From the NCBI GenBank assembly GCA_030593645.1, contig JAUVGT010000260.1, forward strand, positions 1-7,162: a stretch of 7,162 nt of DNA. The letters run 5' to 3'. The translations under genes and the position numbers were made by a program. The notes below the pieces were generated by a model. That model saw nothing but the letters and a program-made list of their open reading frames with translations. It did not search any database and was not told where the DNA came from. Origin of the DNA: Deltaproteobacteria bacterium. GTDB lineage: Bacteria; Desulfobacterota; Desulfobacteria; Desulfobacterales; JAUVGT01. Positions 1-5,902 of the stretch are shown here, piece by piece (the stretch's first letter is position 1; every line of letters begins with the position of its first letter).

Positions 1-396
1 ATCATCATAAAAAACGGCGAAAGCCGCACATTTAAAGATATTAAAATTGAAGCGGTTCCGGCTTACAACATTATTCATGAACGAAGCGGCGGCGTTCCAT
101 TCCATCCCAAAGGAGTGGGAAACGGCTATATTATTCATTTCGGCGACAAAAGAATCTACGTTGCCGGAGATACTGAAGACATACCTGAAATGAAAGAACT
201 GGATCATATTGAATGTGTTTTCCTGCCAATGAATCTCCCATATACCATGACACCTGAAATGGTTGTCAGGGCCGTGAAATTATTCAACCCGAAGATACTT
301 TATCCATACCATTACGGTAATACGGATACGTCAAAGCTTATCGATTTGATGATAGATGTTAAAGATACCGAAACCCGAATCCGCAGCATGCAGTAG
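1..396 (+). CDS. MBL-fold metallo-hydrolase, C-terminal part (5' end outside window)
   Basis: The reading frame is open from the first base and stops at 394-396, giving 131 residues, so the N-terminal half with the usual HxHxDH metal motif lies outside the window. Seen: an FHPKGVGNGY segment (residues 34-43 of the fragment), a strand ending in the metal-ligand motif AGDTE (Asp57), the block FLPMNLPYTMTPEMV (74-88), and a terminal YPYHYG with His104, the expected last metal ligand. These fit the Lactamase_B_3/UPF0173-like branch of metal-dependent hydrolases, cytoplasmic enzymes of about 240-280 residues. The FLPMNLPYTMTPEM block is one I recognise from a conserved bacterial subgroup with no settled substrate. 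An internal ATG at 115 lies inside the conserved fold and is not the start. The gene converges on the operon at 455-1162, and no clear terminator was seen in 397-454. Confidence 0.88.
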   Translation: MIIKNGESRTFKDIKIEAVPAYNIIHERSGGVPFHPKGVGNGYIIHFGDKRIYVAGDTEDIPEMKELDHIECVFLPMNLPYTMTPEMVVRAVKLFNPKILYPYHYGNTDTSKLIDLMIDVKDTETRIRSMQ

Positions 397-454
397 ATCT
401 GGGAGAATTAATATCAGTCTAAAGTGAATTTGAGGGGCGATTCTGAAACCATTT

Positions 455-850
455 TTATTCATTGATCAAAATAGTCACAGGAATCACATGAAGATTTGAT
501 GATACTTCATCCGTATTACCGATCGTCCAATCAATGCAGCGAATACCATCTGGTAATTTTGTATCGATTTTATGGATCATTCCCTTGATATTAATAATCG
601 GGTGACGAGAAAAAACTTCAGGAAGTCCATAGGTGAGATTACATGCGAGACATTTACCGGGCCGCTGGGTTAACTGGAATTCAAATATCAGCTTATGGTG
701 TTCCAAGCCCTTAAAATTAAAACTGATATCATAAGCCCCCTCTTCAGCATCACCGTATAGGGCGTTGAAAAACTTATCAGCCCTGTCTTCAGGAAATAAA
801 TTATTCATTGCATCTTTGGAAAATGAGTTGTGAATTTCGATACTATTCAT
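455..850 (-). CDS. conserved small protein with CxxC motif, function unknown
   Basis: 131 residues from the ATG at 850-848; stop TAA at 457-455. No known enzymatic fold is evident. Visible features are an acidic N-terminal third with FPEDRADKFFNALYGDAEEGAYD (residues 19-41), a CxxC pair (Cys67, Cys70) in RPGKCLACNLTYGLP, and the segment FSRHPIINIKG (80-90). From memory, similar proteins in Desulfobacterales carry the misleading automatic name 'pancreas/duodenum homeobox protein 1'; nothing here resembles a homeobox. It lies just downstream of the DUF4342 gene on the same strand, probably co-transcribed. An in-frame TTG at 865, 3 bases after the DUF4342 stop, would add five residues (MEYFK). 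I prefer the ATG because it has a GGAA about 9 bases upstream, whereas the TTG has no good ribosome site. The CxxC could bind metal or be redox active, but this is inference. Confidence 0.82.
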   Translation of the reverse strand: MNSIEIHNSFSKDAMNNLFPEDRADKFFNALYGDAEEGAYDISFNFKGLEHHKLIFEFQLTQRPGKCLACNLTYGLPEVFSRHPIINIKGMIHKIDTKLPDGIRCIDWTIGNTDEVSSNLHVIPVTILINE

Positions 851-868
851 TTTAAAATATTCCAATGC

Positions 869-1162
869 CTATTTTTTATCCTGCTCCGGACGGCGGATCA
901 CCTCAACCTTAAAACTTGCGATCATACTTGCCATCGCTCCCAGAGCAACCAGTATGGGCATAAATATTGTAGTAATGCCACCAACGGCAATACCAGCTGA
1001 TAGCGGTATTTCCACCAATATATCCCCGTCTGAATTTCGTATAATTAAACGGCGGATATTTCCCTCCTTGATAAGCTCTTTAACTTTTGCGACAAGGTTG
1101 TCCCCGGCAATCTCAATCTCTTCAACCCATTTTGGCTTGTCTGTCTTTTTATTATCACTCAT
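869..1162 (-). CDS. DUF4342 domain protein
   Basis: 97 residues starting at ATG 1162-1160, with a GGAGG at 1173-1169 six bases upstream. The core reads WVEEIEIAGDNLVAKVKELI, then KEGNIRRLIIRNSDGDILVEIPL, then a hydrophobic stretch (about residues 54-84: AGIAVGGITTIFMPILVALGAMASMIASF) and a short basic strand KVEVIRR. This order (amphipathic helix, strand pair, glycine/alanine-rich hydrophobic hairpin, short tail) is characteristic of the DUF4342 family, whose function is not known. The hydrophobic part is long enough to associate with or cross the membrane. It is the first gene of a probable two-gene operon; its TAG stop (871-869) lies 18 bases before the ATG of the CxxC protein gene. Family assignment is by recognition of the pattern, not by a search. 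Confidence 0.85.
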   Translation of the reverse strand: MSDNKKTDKPKWVEEIEIAGDNLVAKVKELIKEGNIRRLIIRNSDGDILVEIPLSAGIAVGGITTIFMPILVALGAMASMIASFKVEVIRRPEQDKK

Positions 1163-1242
1163 TTTTGTCCTCCATGATTTAAATACCTGGTTTTAAGTTA
1201 TCTTTTATCATGCTTATGACCCATTAGTAAAGTAAATATCCG

Positions 1243-1311
1243 GATCCAAAGAACCCATAGCCTCCAGACCGCCACAGCTTTAGCGACGGTGGAACTCCAG
1301 GCACTTTGATC
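1243..1311. repeat. 69-bp nested imperfect inverted repeat (REP/MITE-like or structured RNA)
   Basis: Three arms nest symmetrically: GATCcAAAG (1243-1251) with CTTTGATC (1304-1311), GCCT (1260-1263) with AGGC (1299-1302), and CCGCC (1269-1273) with GGTGG (1288-1292, one G-U), closing on GC-TTTA-GC. The element is GC-richer than its surroundings. It lies between the divergent genes starting at 1162 and 1442. It could be a dispersed palindromic repeat or a structured leader. A copy number cannot be judged from one window. Confidence 0.5.
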
Positions 1312-1349
1312 TAATCATTAACAAATATACAATAAAACTCCTGAAGATT

Positions 1350-1371
1350 TTAGTATAAATGCCGATACTAA
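1350..1371. promoter_or_regulatory. 7-bp dyad TTAGTAT-N8-ATACTAA upstream of the receiver/pseudokinase gene
   Basis: A perfect inverted repeat: TTAGTAT at 1350-1356 and ATACTAA at 1365-1371, separated by eight bases. A TATAAA hexamer at 1354-1359 overlaps the left arm and could be a -10 box for the gene at 1442, although no convincing -35 lies 16-18 bases before it. The arrangement would suit an operator over a promoter, but it could also be a small hairpin or chance in AT-rich DNA. Confidence 0.3.
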
Positions 1372-1441
1372 TAGGTGTGAAGCTGTTTTACGGTTTTTGT
1401 AACAGGTAACGGCAGAAAAATCTGTAAACGAGGTATAATTA

Positions 1442-3565
1442 ATGTCTAAAAAAACCAGGAGAATACTGATTGTTGATGACAACCATTCTATCCATGAAGA
1501 CTTAAAGGCAATACTGATTCATAAGAATTTATCTGAAAAAGATATAGAAACAAAAAAACTTGAAACCGAACTGTTCGATGAACAATCGGCGTCTGGTACT
1601 GATTATTCGGATATAGACATAACATACAGAATCGATGACGCGTATCAGGGCCATGAGGCCATAACTATGGTCAAAGAAGCCGAAAAAGAGGGCCACCCCT
1701 ATTCATTGATCTTCATGGATGTTCGAATGCCGCCGGGAATTGACGGGATACAGACGATTCACTATATCTGGAATGAATTCCCGAATATTGAGGTTGTTAT
1801 CTGCACGGCATATTCAGATTATTCATGGGACAGCATTATCAAAACACTGGGATCAAACAACAATTTATTCTTCCTGAAAAAGCCTTTTGAAAGTTTAACC
1901 ATTAAACAAATCGCCCTCTCCCTCACAAACAAATGGGATTTTAATAGAAGAAACAAACATTATATTAAGAACCTCGAACAAGAGATTGAAAAAAGAGGCG
2001 TTCAATTAGAAAATCTGATGTCATGTCTTAAATCAATAAAAGAGGATACTGCAAAAAAGGTCTTATCGAAAAAGAACATTATATCCGATATAAGCAGTGA
2101 AATACGCACACCGTTAAACGGCATCCTCGGGATGACCGATCTTTTACTTGATACCGACCTGGACAATGAACAAAGGGATTATACGGAAGTTATTAAATCA
2201 TCAGGAAACTCAATAAACAGGGTCATTAATGATGTCCTGGAGGATTCAAATATACGCGCAAAAACCTTAAAACTTAATGATATTGAATTCAATCTGAGAA
2301 CGACTGTTGAAAACGCGACTGAATATATCTCCATATTGGGCTTTGAAAAAAATCTGGAGTTTACGGTACTTGTGCATTCAGATGTTCCCGAAACACTGGC
2401 CGGTGACCCTGCCATACTCAGACATATCCTTTTAAATATAATTTCAAGCGCAATAAAACATATGGATAGGGTTAAAATCATTATTTCGATATCGAAAACA
2501 GGCTCAATACAAAATGGGAAAAAAGTCACATTGTGTTTTAAAATCGCGGGTTCAAACGCCGAACAAACAGATTTGAATCTTGATGCACCGAAAACGCATG
2601 TTAAAATGATGAATGGAAACATCGGCGTTGATGAGGACAAAGACAAAGGCAAAATAATCTGGTTTACTGCCGAATTTGGAACTTTAGAGCCGGTAGATTA
2701 TGAATTTGATAGTGATGCAAATACGATAACAGGAATACGTCTTCTTGCCATAAGTGATAGTCTGACCAATAGTAAAGTCCTGTCTTTATATATCAATCAC
2801 TGGGGAGGGAGATGCAGTATCGCTGAAACAAAAGGCAGCGCTATCGATCAGCTCCTGACAGCACTTTTAGTCAATCCGTTTGATATGGTAATCCTGGATT
2901 TGAAAGACGGTGAGATTGAAAAATTCAGTGATTATGCCCAATCGATAAGAGAACATAAACCGCTGGAAAATATACCTCTCATATGCCTTTCCGCGAATGC
3001 CAGCAGGGGAGATGCGCAAATATTACAGGAAAACGGTTATAGCGCGTTTCTTTCAAAACCAATCAGGCAGTCCCATCTTTATAACTGTATCTTGATGCTG
3101 AAGGAAAAATTTAACGAAAACTCCGTTTTGAAGCATACGGGAATAATCACAAAGCATTTTATCGATGAATTAACATTTGAAAAATACTGGGCCCTTGTCG
3201 TGGAAGACAACAAGGCAAACCAGCAAATCCTGGCAACTTTGCTCAGTAAATTGAAGGTCAGATGTGATGTGGCTGAAAATGGTAAACTGGCTATAGAAGC
3301 ATATAAAACAAATAAATACGATTTGATACTCATGGATTGCCATATGCCTGAAATGAATGGTTACGAAACCGCCCTTTCAATAAGGGAAGAGGAACAGGGA
3401 ACCGACAAGCATATTCTGATTCTGGCGGTATCAAGTGATATTACCGAAGGTAATAAAAAAAGGTGTTTGGAATCCGGTATGGATGATTTTATTGGCGTTC
3501 CATACAAAATCGATAATATTCTGGAAGTATTCGAAAAACACCTCCACAGCAATAATGTGAAGTGA
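1442..3565 (+). CDS. hybrid histidine-kinase-like protein: REC - coiled coil - degenerate DHp/HATPase - REC - REC (predicted pseudokinase)
   Basis: 707 residues, no membrane segment, so cytoplasmic; ATG preceded by GAGG (1430-1433) at 8 bases. REC1 (about 5-160) has Asp12/Asp13, acceptor Asp93 in FMDVRMPPG, Thr122 and Lys147. It carries an insertion after helix 1 (about 31-55) and the ICTAYSDYSW signature of a known extended receiver class. A coiled coil (about 168-215) leads to a DHp region in which SHEIRTP reads S-S-E-I-R-T-P: the phospho-accepting His is Ser219. In the ATPase region the N box is NIISSAIK, with Ser336 for the Mg-binding Asn. The G1 DxGxG motif and ATP lid are absent: only about 20 residues separate Ala369 from the MNGNIGV strand (390-396), where active kinases have about 50. 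REC2 (about 431-555) keeps Asp486 and Lys539 but has Ser438-Asp439 for the acidic pair. REC3 (about 583-703) keeps Glu588, Asp589, Asp632 and Ser664 but has Val686 for the invariant Lys. It probably accepts phosphate or acts as a scaffold rather than as a kinase. It is a single gene between oppositely oriented genes. Confidence 0.92.
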   Translation: MSKKTRRILIVDDNHSIHEDLKAILIHKNLSEKDIETKKLETELFDEQSASGTDYSDIDITYRIDDAYQGHEAITMVKEAEKEGHPYSLIFMDVRMPPGIDGIQTIHYIWNEFPNIEVVICTAYSDYSWDSIIKTLGSNNNLFFLKKPFESLTIKQIALSLTNKWDFNRRNKHYIKNLEQEIEKRGVQLENLMSCLKSIKEDTAKKVLSKKNIISDISSEIRTPLNGILGMTDLLLDTDLDNEQRDYTEVIKSSGNSINRVINDVLEDSNIRAKTLKLNDIEFNLRTTVENATEYISILGFEKNLEFTVLVHSDVPETLAGDPAILRHILLNIISSAIKHMDRVKIIISISKTGSIQNGKKVTLCFKIAGSNAEQTDLNLDAPKTHVKMMNGNIGVDEDKDKGKIIWFTAEFGTLEPVDYEFDSDANTITGIRLLAISDSLTNSKVLSLYINHWGGRCSIAETKGSAIDQLLTALLVNPFDMVILDLKDGEIEKFSDYAQSIREHKPLENIPLICLSANASRGDAQILQENGYSAFLSKPIRQSHLYNCILMLKEKFNENSVLKHTGIITKHFIDELTFEKYWALVVEDNKANQQILATLLSKLKVRCDVAENGKLAIEAYKTNKYDLILMDCHMPEMNGYETALSIREEEQGTDKHILILAVSSDITEGNKKRCLESGMDDFIGVPYKIDNILEVFEKHLHSNNVK

Positions 3566-3623
3566 CTCCCTCACTTTCCAAAAGCCGATCTTGTTTTCAT
3601 GATAAATGCTTTCATGACGTTTT

Positions 3624-5093
3624 TTATAAACCCGGATATCTCAGGCATAGCCTTTTATCTCTGATCCGGCCCTCAGGACCAGGTTTTATTTGATAGAATA
3701 GACGGGATAGCAAATCCCCGTGCCTGAAAGGGTGTTTTGAGATCAGTTCTACCTGAAAATCAGACTTTTCGACTGCTCCAGGCAGCTTCCAGGCTGTTTT
3801 TTCCAGCCTTACTGAACTTTGATGAATCCGTAGTGTATTCAGCCGGTTTTTGTTTGCGGCCTTGATTACTTCATACATGGCAGGGTAATATTGATTCCCA
3901 TTATAAGAAAAAAGAAGAAGGTCAGCACCGGCGTTCAATGCTTTCACCGCGATTTTGCCAATCTCTTCACCGTTCCTGCTTATTGCTCCCATATTAAGAT
4001 CATCTGTGATGATTATCCCGTCGAATTTCATTTTACCTCTGATAATACCCTGGATAACGGCTGTGGAATATGAAGCAAGGTTGATATGATCAATCCTGTC
4101 CAACCTGACATGACCGATCATCATAAAAGCGTCTGTCTGGCGTGTGACCTGAATAAACGGCTGCCAGTCATTTTCTTTAAGAAAGGTTTCATCCCGGTTG
4201 AGTATACCCGGTAAAAGATGAGTATCTTCCCGGACCCTGCCGAGGCCGGGGAAATGCTTAAGTGTGGGAAATATCCCAAATTCCCTTAATTCCCTGCAAT
4301 AGGTTAGAGCCGCAATTGTAACGATTCGGTGATCGCTGGATATCGCCCGGCTATATAACATAGTACGCTGATTCAAATGATGGTTCGGCTGCGGAATTTT
4401 CAAATCCACAACCGGGCTGAAATTTAAATTGATTCCCATGTCCGACAACTCGATGGCCTGTAATGCCGCATAATGTGCAACCTGTTGGTAATTGGTCTGA
4501 TTATATTCTAATATACTGGACATAGAAGGAAAACGCGTGAGGGGAGGCGACAGTCTGGAAACCACTCCCCCCTCCTGGTCGGTTGCGATAAAAAGCGGCG
4601 GCAACCCTTGTTCTTTCCTGATATCCTGAATCGCTTTTATTTCTTTTCTTATTTGTGATCTGTTTTTCCCTGTTGCATTTTTTCCAGCGACATAGACACC
4701 ACCAATGGATCCGGATAATACAAGATCCTTAACCTCATCAAAACTATCGTAACCGACAATAAAATGCTTGCCGTACTGGCTGATCTGATGCGGCGGTGCA
4801 TGGATTACCTTGTACTTTTTGTAACAAAATACAGCCTCATTTTTAATTGACAAAAATGAAGCCACGAATATGACGATGAGAAAAAGCAGGCACTCAATAC
4901 AATTTCCATATCCTTTCCACTTTCCCCAAAGGAATGTCAGGGGCCGGAAGGAAATAGCCGTCAGACACAAAAGGATTATCATAACAGCCCACCTCCGGAC
5001 ATTAAACATAACGTGTGCGTTAAGCTTCAAAGAGGCGGCGAGAAGTATAATAACCGCACACCACATTAAGATAACTTTCAATCTTTTTTTCAT
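3624..5093 (-). CDS. membrane-anchored glycoside hydrolase family 3 protein (beta-N-acetylhexosaminidase, NagZ-like)
   Basis: 489 residues. Three N-terminal hydrophobic segments (about 6-22, 34-50, 66-83) follow the basic start MKKRLK. The GH3 (beta/alpha)8 domain then runs from about 95 to 437. Seen: ATDQEGGVVSRL (170-181), NFSPVVDL (224-231), KHFPG (279-283), Asp290-Thr-His292 matching the Asp-His general acid/base dyad of bacterial NagZ-type enzymes, and ITDDLNM with probable nucleophile Asp364. All catalytic residues are present. Family knowledge points to hydrolysis of beta-linked N-acetylglucosamine, often in peptidoglycan turnover. E. coli NagZ is cytoplasmic and about 340 residues; here the basic N-terminus and three segments suggest that the catalytic domain faces the periplasm. 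The last 50 or so residues (after 437) match nothing I recognise. The start ATG overlaps the stop of the small gene at 5090-5236 (ATGA), so translation is probably coupled. The exact substrate is uncertain. Confidence 0.9.
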   Translation of the reverse strand: MKKRLKVILMWCAVIILLAASLKLNAHVMFNVRRWAVMIILLCLTAISFRPLTFLWGKWKGYGNCIECLLFLIVIFVASFLSIKNEAVFCYKKYKVIHAPPHQISQYGKHFIVGYDSFDEVKDLVLSGSIGGVYVAGKNATGKNRSQIRKEIKAIQDIRKEQGLPPLFIATDQEGGVVSRLSPPLTRFPSMSSILEYNQTNYQQVAHYAALQAIELSDMGINLNFSPVVDLKIPQPNHHLNQRTMLYSRAISSDHRIVTIAALTYCRELREFGIFPTLKHFPGLGRVREDTHLLPGILNRDETFLKENDWQPFIQVTRQTDAFMMIGHVRLDRIDHINLASYSTAVIQGIIRGKMKFDGIIITDDLNMGAISRNGEEIGKIAVKALNAGADLLLFSYNGNQYYPAMYEVIKAANKNRLNTLRIHQSSVRLEKTAWKLPGAVEKSDFQVELISKHPFRHGDLLSRLFYQIKPGPEGRIRDKRLCLRYPGL

Positions 5094-5236
5094 AGCGGTG
5101 GCGGCCCTTCAACCTGCGGATTCAAACGATCCATATAAATTTTAGATCTCATGGAAATGGATGTCCCCAGTATTGCCCGCCCGGCACTTCCTATAAGAGA
5201 GATTACGATTACCGCTATCATTTTTTTAATACTCAT
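5090..5236 (-). CDS. 48-residue hydrophobic small protein, translationally coupled to the GH3 gene
   Basis: ATG at 5236-5234 follows an excellent AAGGAG (5250-5245) with 8-base spacing. The frame runs 48 codons and its TGA (5092-5090) overlaps the next gene's ATG in the classic ATGA arrangement. The translation starts MSIKKMIAVIVISLIGSAGR (1-20): two lysines, a hydrophobic core and small residues, so either a signal peptide with possible cleavage after SAG/RA or a single membrane anchor. The rest includes MRSKIYMDRLNPQV and ends EGPPPL. I do not recognise a family. The ribosome site and overlap argue strongly that it is translated. It may be a partner or assembly factor for the membrane-bound hydrolase, or chiefly a leader that loads ribosomes on to it. 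Confidence 0.72.
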   Translation of the reverse strand: MSIKKMIAVIVISLIGSAGRAILGTSISMRSKIYMDRLNPQVEGPPPL

Positions 5237-5244
5237 GTTGAGTT

Positions 5245-5250
5245 CTCCTT
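5245..5250 (-). promoter_or_regulatory. strong ribosome binding site of the 48-residue gene
   Basis: Reads AAGGAG on the minus strand, eight bases before the ATG at 5236. The GH3 gene itself has only a distant GAAGGG about 11 bases upstream, so this site probably serves both cistrons through coupling. It is the main reason for calling the small gene real. Confidence 0.75.
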
Positions 5251-5406
5251 ATAGCCTTCGTTTAAAAAACTCTCCGCGTCCCTGGTTATTCATAAAATAT
5301 CATTTTGAAAAAACTGTGAAGTTAGTGTGAATTGTTTGTGAAAACGAATGTGATAATCCGAATCAATTAAAAAGCTAAAAATATTAGCAATAATGCCATA
5401 GAGGAA

Positions 5407-5435
5407 TTGATTTTTCCTGAAAAATGATTTAGTAT
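5407..5435 (+). promoter_or_regulatory. candidate sigma-70-type promoter for the cold-shock gene
   Basis: TTGATT (5407-5412) and TAGTAT (5430-5435) are separated by exactly 17 bases; each matches the consensus at four of six positions. Initiation near 5442 would leave a leader of about 90 bases before the ATG at 5534, in keeping with the long leaders of many cold-shock genes. No E. coli-type cold box was recognised. The rest of 5251-5533 holds AT-rich DNA and no supported gene. Confidence 0.4.
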
Positions 5436-5518
5436 GCGGGATATCATGAAGTTTTTCAATCAGATGAAAATTCATTTCGTATTGGTAATCCGAAGGTTGG
5501 AACGATGTAATGTTCTGG

Positions 5519-5525
5519 AAAGGAG
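5519..5525 (+). promoter_or_regulatory. ribosome binding site deciding the cold-shock protein start
   Basis: AAAGGAG eight bases before the ATG at 5534. It lies inside the longer open frame that begins at an ATG at 5510, which shows that the 5510 start is not used. Confidence 0.85.
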
Positions 5526-5533
5526 TTTGTGTT

Positions 5534-5734
5534 ATGACTGATGGTGTGGTGAAATGGTTTAGTGACAAGAAAGGATTTGGTTTTATTGCCCAGGAAGACG
5601 GACCGGATATATTTGTTCATCATTCCGGAATTAATGCGGAAGGATTTAAATCCCTCAGGGAGGATGATCGGGTCACTTTTGATATTGAGGAAGGACAAAA
5701 AGGACCTTCCGCTGTCAATGTAACGGTGGTATAA
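5534..5734 (+). CDS. csp: CspA-family cold-shock protein
   Basis: 66 residues, the normal size for a single-domain cold-shock protein, which binds single-stranded RNA and DNA in the cytoplasm and melts RNA structure. The start is set by the AAAGGAG at 5519-5525; an in-frame ATG at 5510 would add eight residues foreign to the family. Seen: GVVKWFSDKKGFGFI (residues 4-18) with the RNP1 motif KGFGFI (13-18), and RNP2 DIFVHH (25-30). The C-terminal strands VTFDIEEG and GPSAVNVTVV complete the five-stranded OB fold. All expected aromatic nucleic-acid contacts (Trp8, Phe15, Phe17, Phe27, His29) are present. It is probably transcribed alone, from the candidate promoter at 5407-5435 to the terminator at 5747-5784. 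Whether it is cold-induced cannot be told from sequence; many members are constitutive. Confidence 0.96.
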   Translation: MTDGVVKWFSDKKGFGFIAQEDGPDIFVHHSGINAEGFKSLREDDRVTFDIEEGQKGPSAVNVTVV

Positions 5735-5746
5735 TTTTATAAATAT

Positions 5747-5784
5747 AGAGCGCACCATCCCATAGATGTCCTGCGCTCTTTTTA
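5747..5784 (+). terminator. rho-independent terminator of the cold-shock gene
   Basis: AGAGCGCA (5747-5754) pairs perfectly with TGCGCTCT (5772-5779), followed by a T run to 5783. The 17-base loop can itself pair (CATC with GATG), lengthening the hairpin. It starts 12 bases after the stop codon, the expected place, and separates the cold-shock gene from the gene at 5903. Confidence 0.88.
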
Positions 5785-5902
5785 TCACGCTCAGCACACG
5801 CCCTATTCAGAGTTATGCTGATGAGAGGATAACTGTCAATTGCCTGCTTTAATCCAGAAAATCAACAGTCAAAATGACCTTTCCTTATAAGAGGGGTTTA
5901 CC

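Noticed and set aside
1243..1311. Riboswitch (for example a cyclic di-GMP or fluoride type) in either direction
   Set aside because: The fold is a simple nested palindrome without the conserved core bases of the riboswitch classes I can recall, and symmetry between strands fits a DNA repeat better.
2530..2620. Sequencing frameshift explaining the missing ATP lid
   Set aside because: The reading frame continues correctly into the last ATPase strands (MNGNIGV, IIWFTAEF) with no second frame carrying the lost motifs, so this is an in-frame loss. The His-to-Ser and Asn-to-Ser changes lie elsewhere and are independent.
2179..2652. Long minus-strand open frame (157 codons) inside the pseudokinase gene
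   Set aside because: It is antisense to clear DHp/ATPase coding sequence, has no ribosome site or family resemblance, and looks like a shadow of the plus-strand gene.
3597..3625. Possible terminator: two TCATGA copies followed by a T run
   Set aside because: TCATGA is its own reverse complement, so the 'stem' is only six AT-rich pairs, and the T run overlaps the stop codon of the opposite gene. Too weak to call for the end of the gene at 1442-3565.
5510..5533. Upstream ATG extending the cold-shock protein by eight residues
   Set aside because: The strong AAAGGAG lies inside that extension and points to the ATG at 5534, which also gives the standard family length.
5290..5797. Minus-strand open frames across the cold-shock gene and its leader
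   Set aside because: They run through a certain cold-shock gene and its terminator, their translations are low-complexity and unlike any family, and neither has a ribosome site that I trust.
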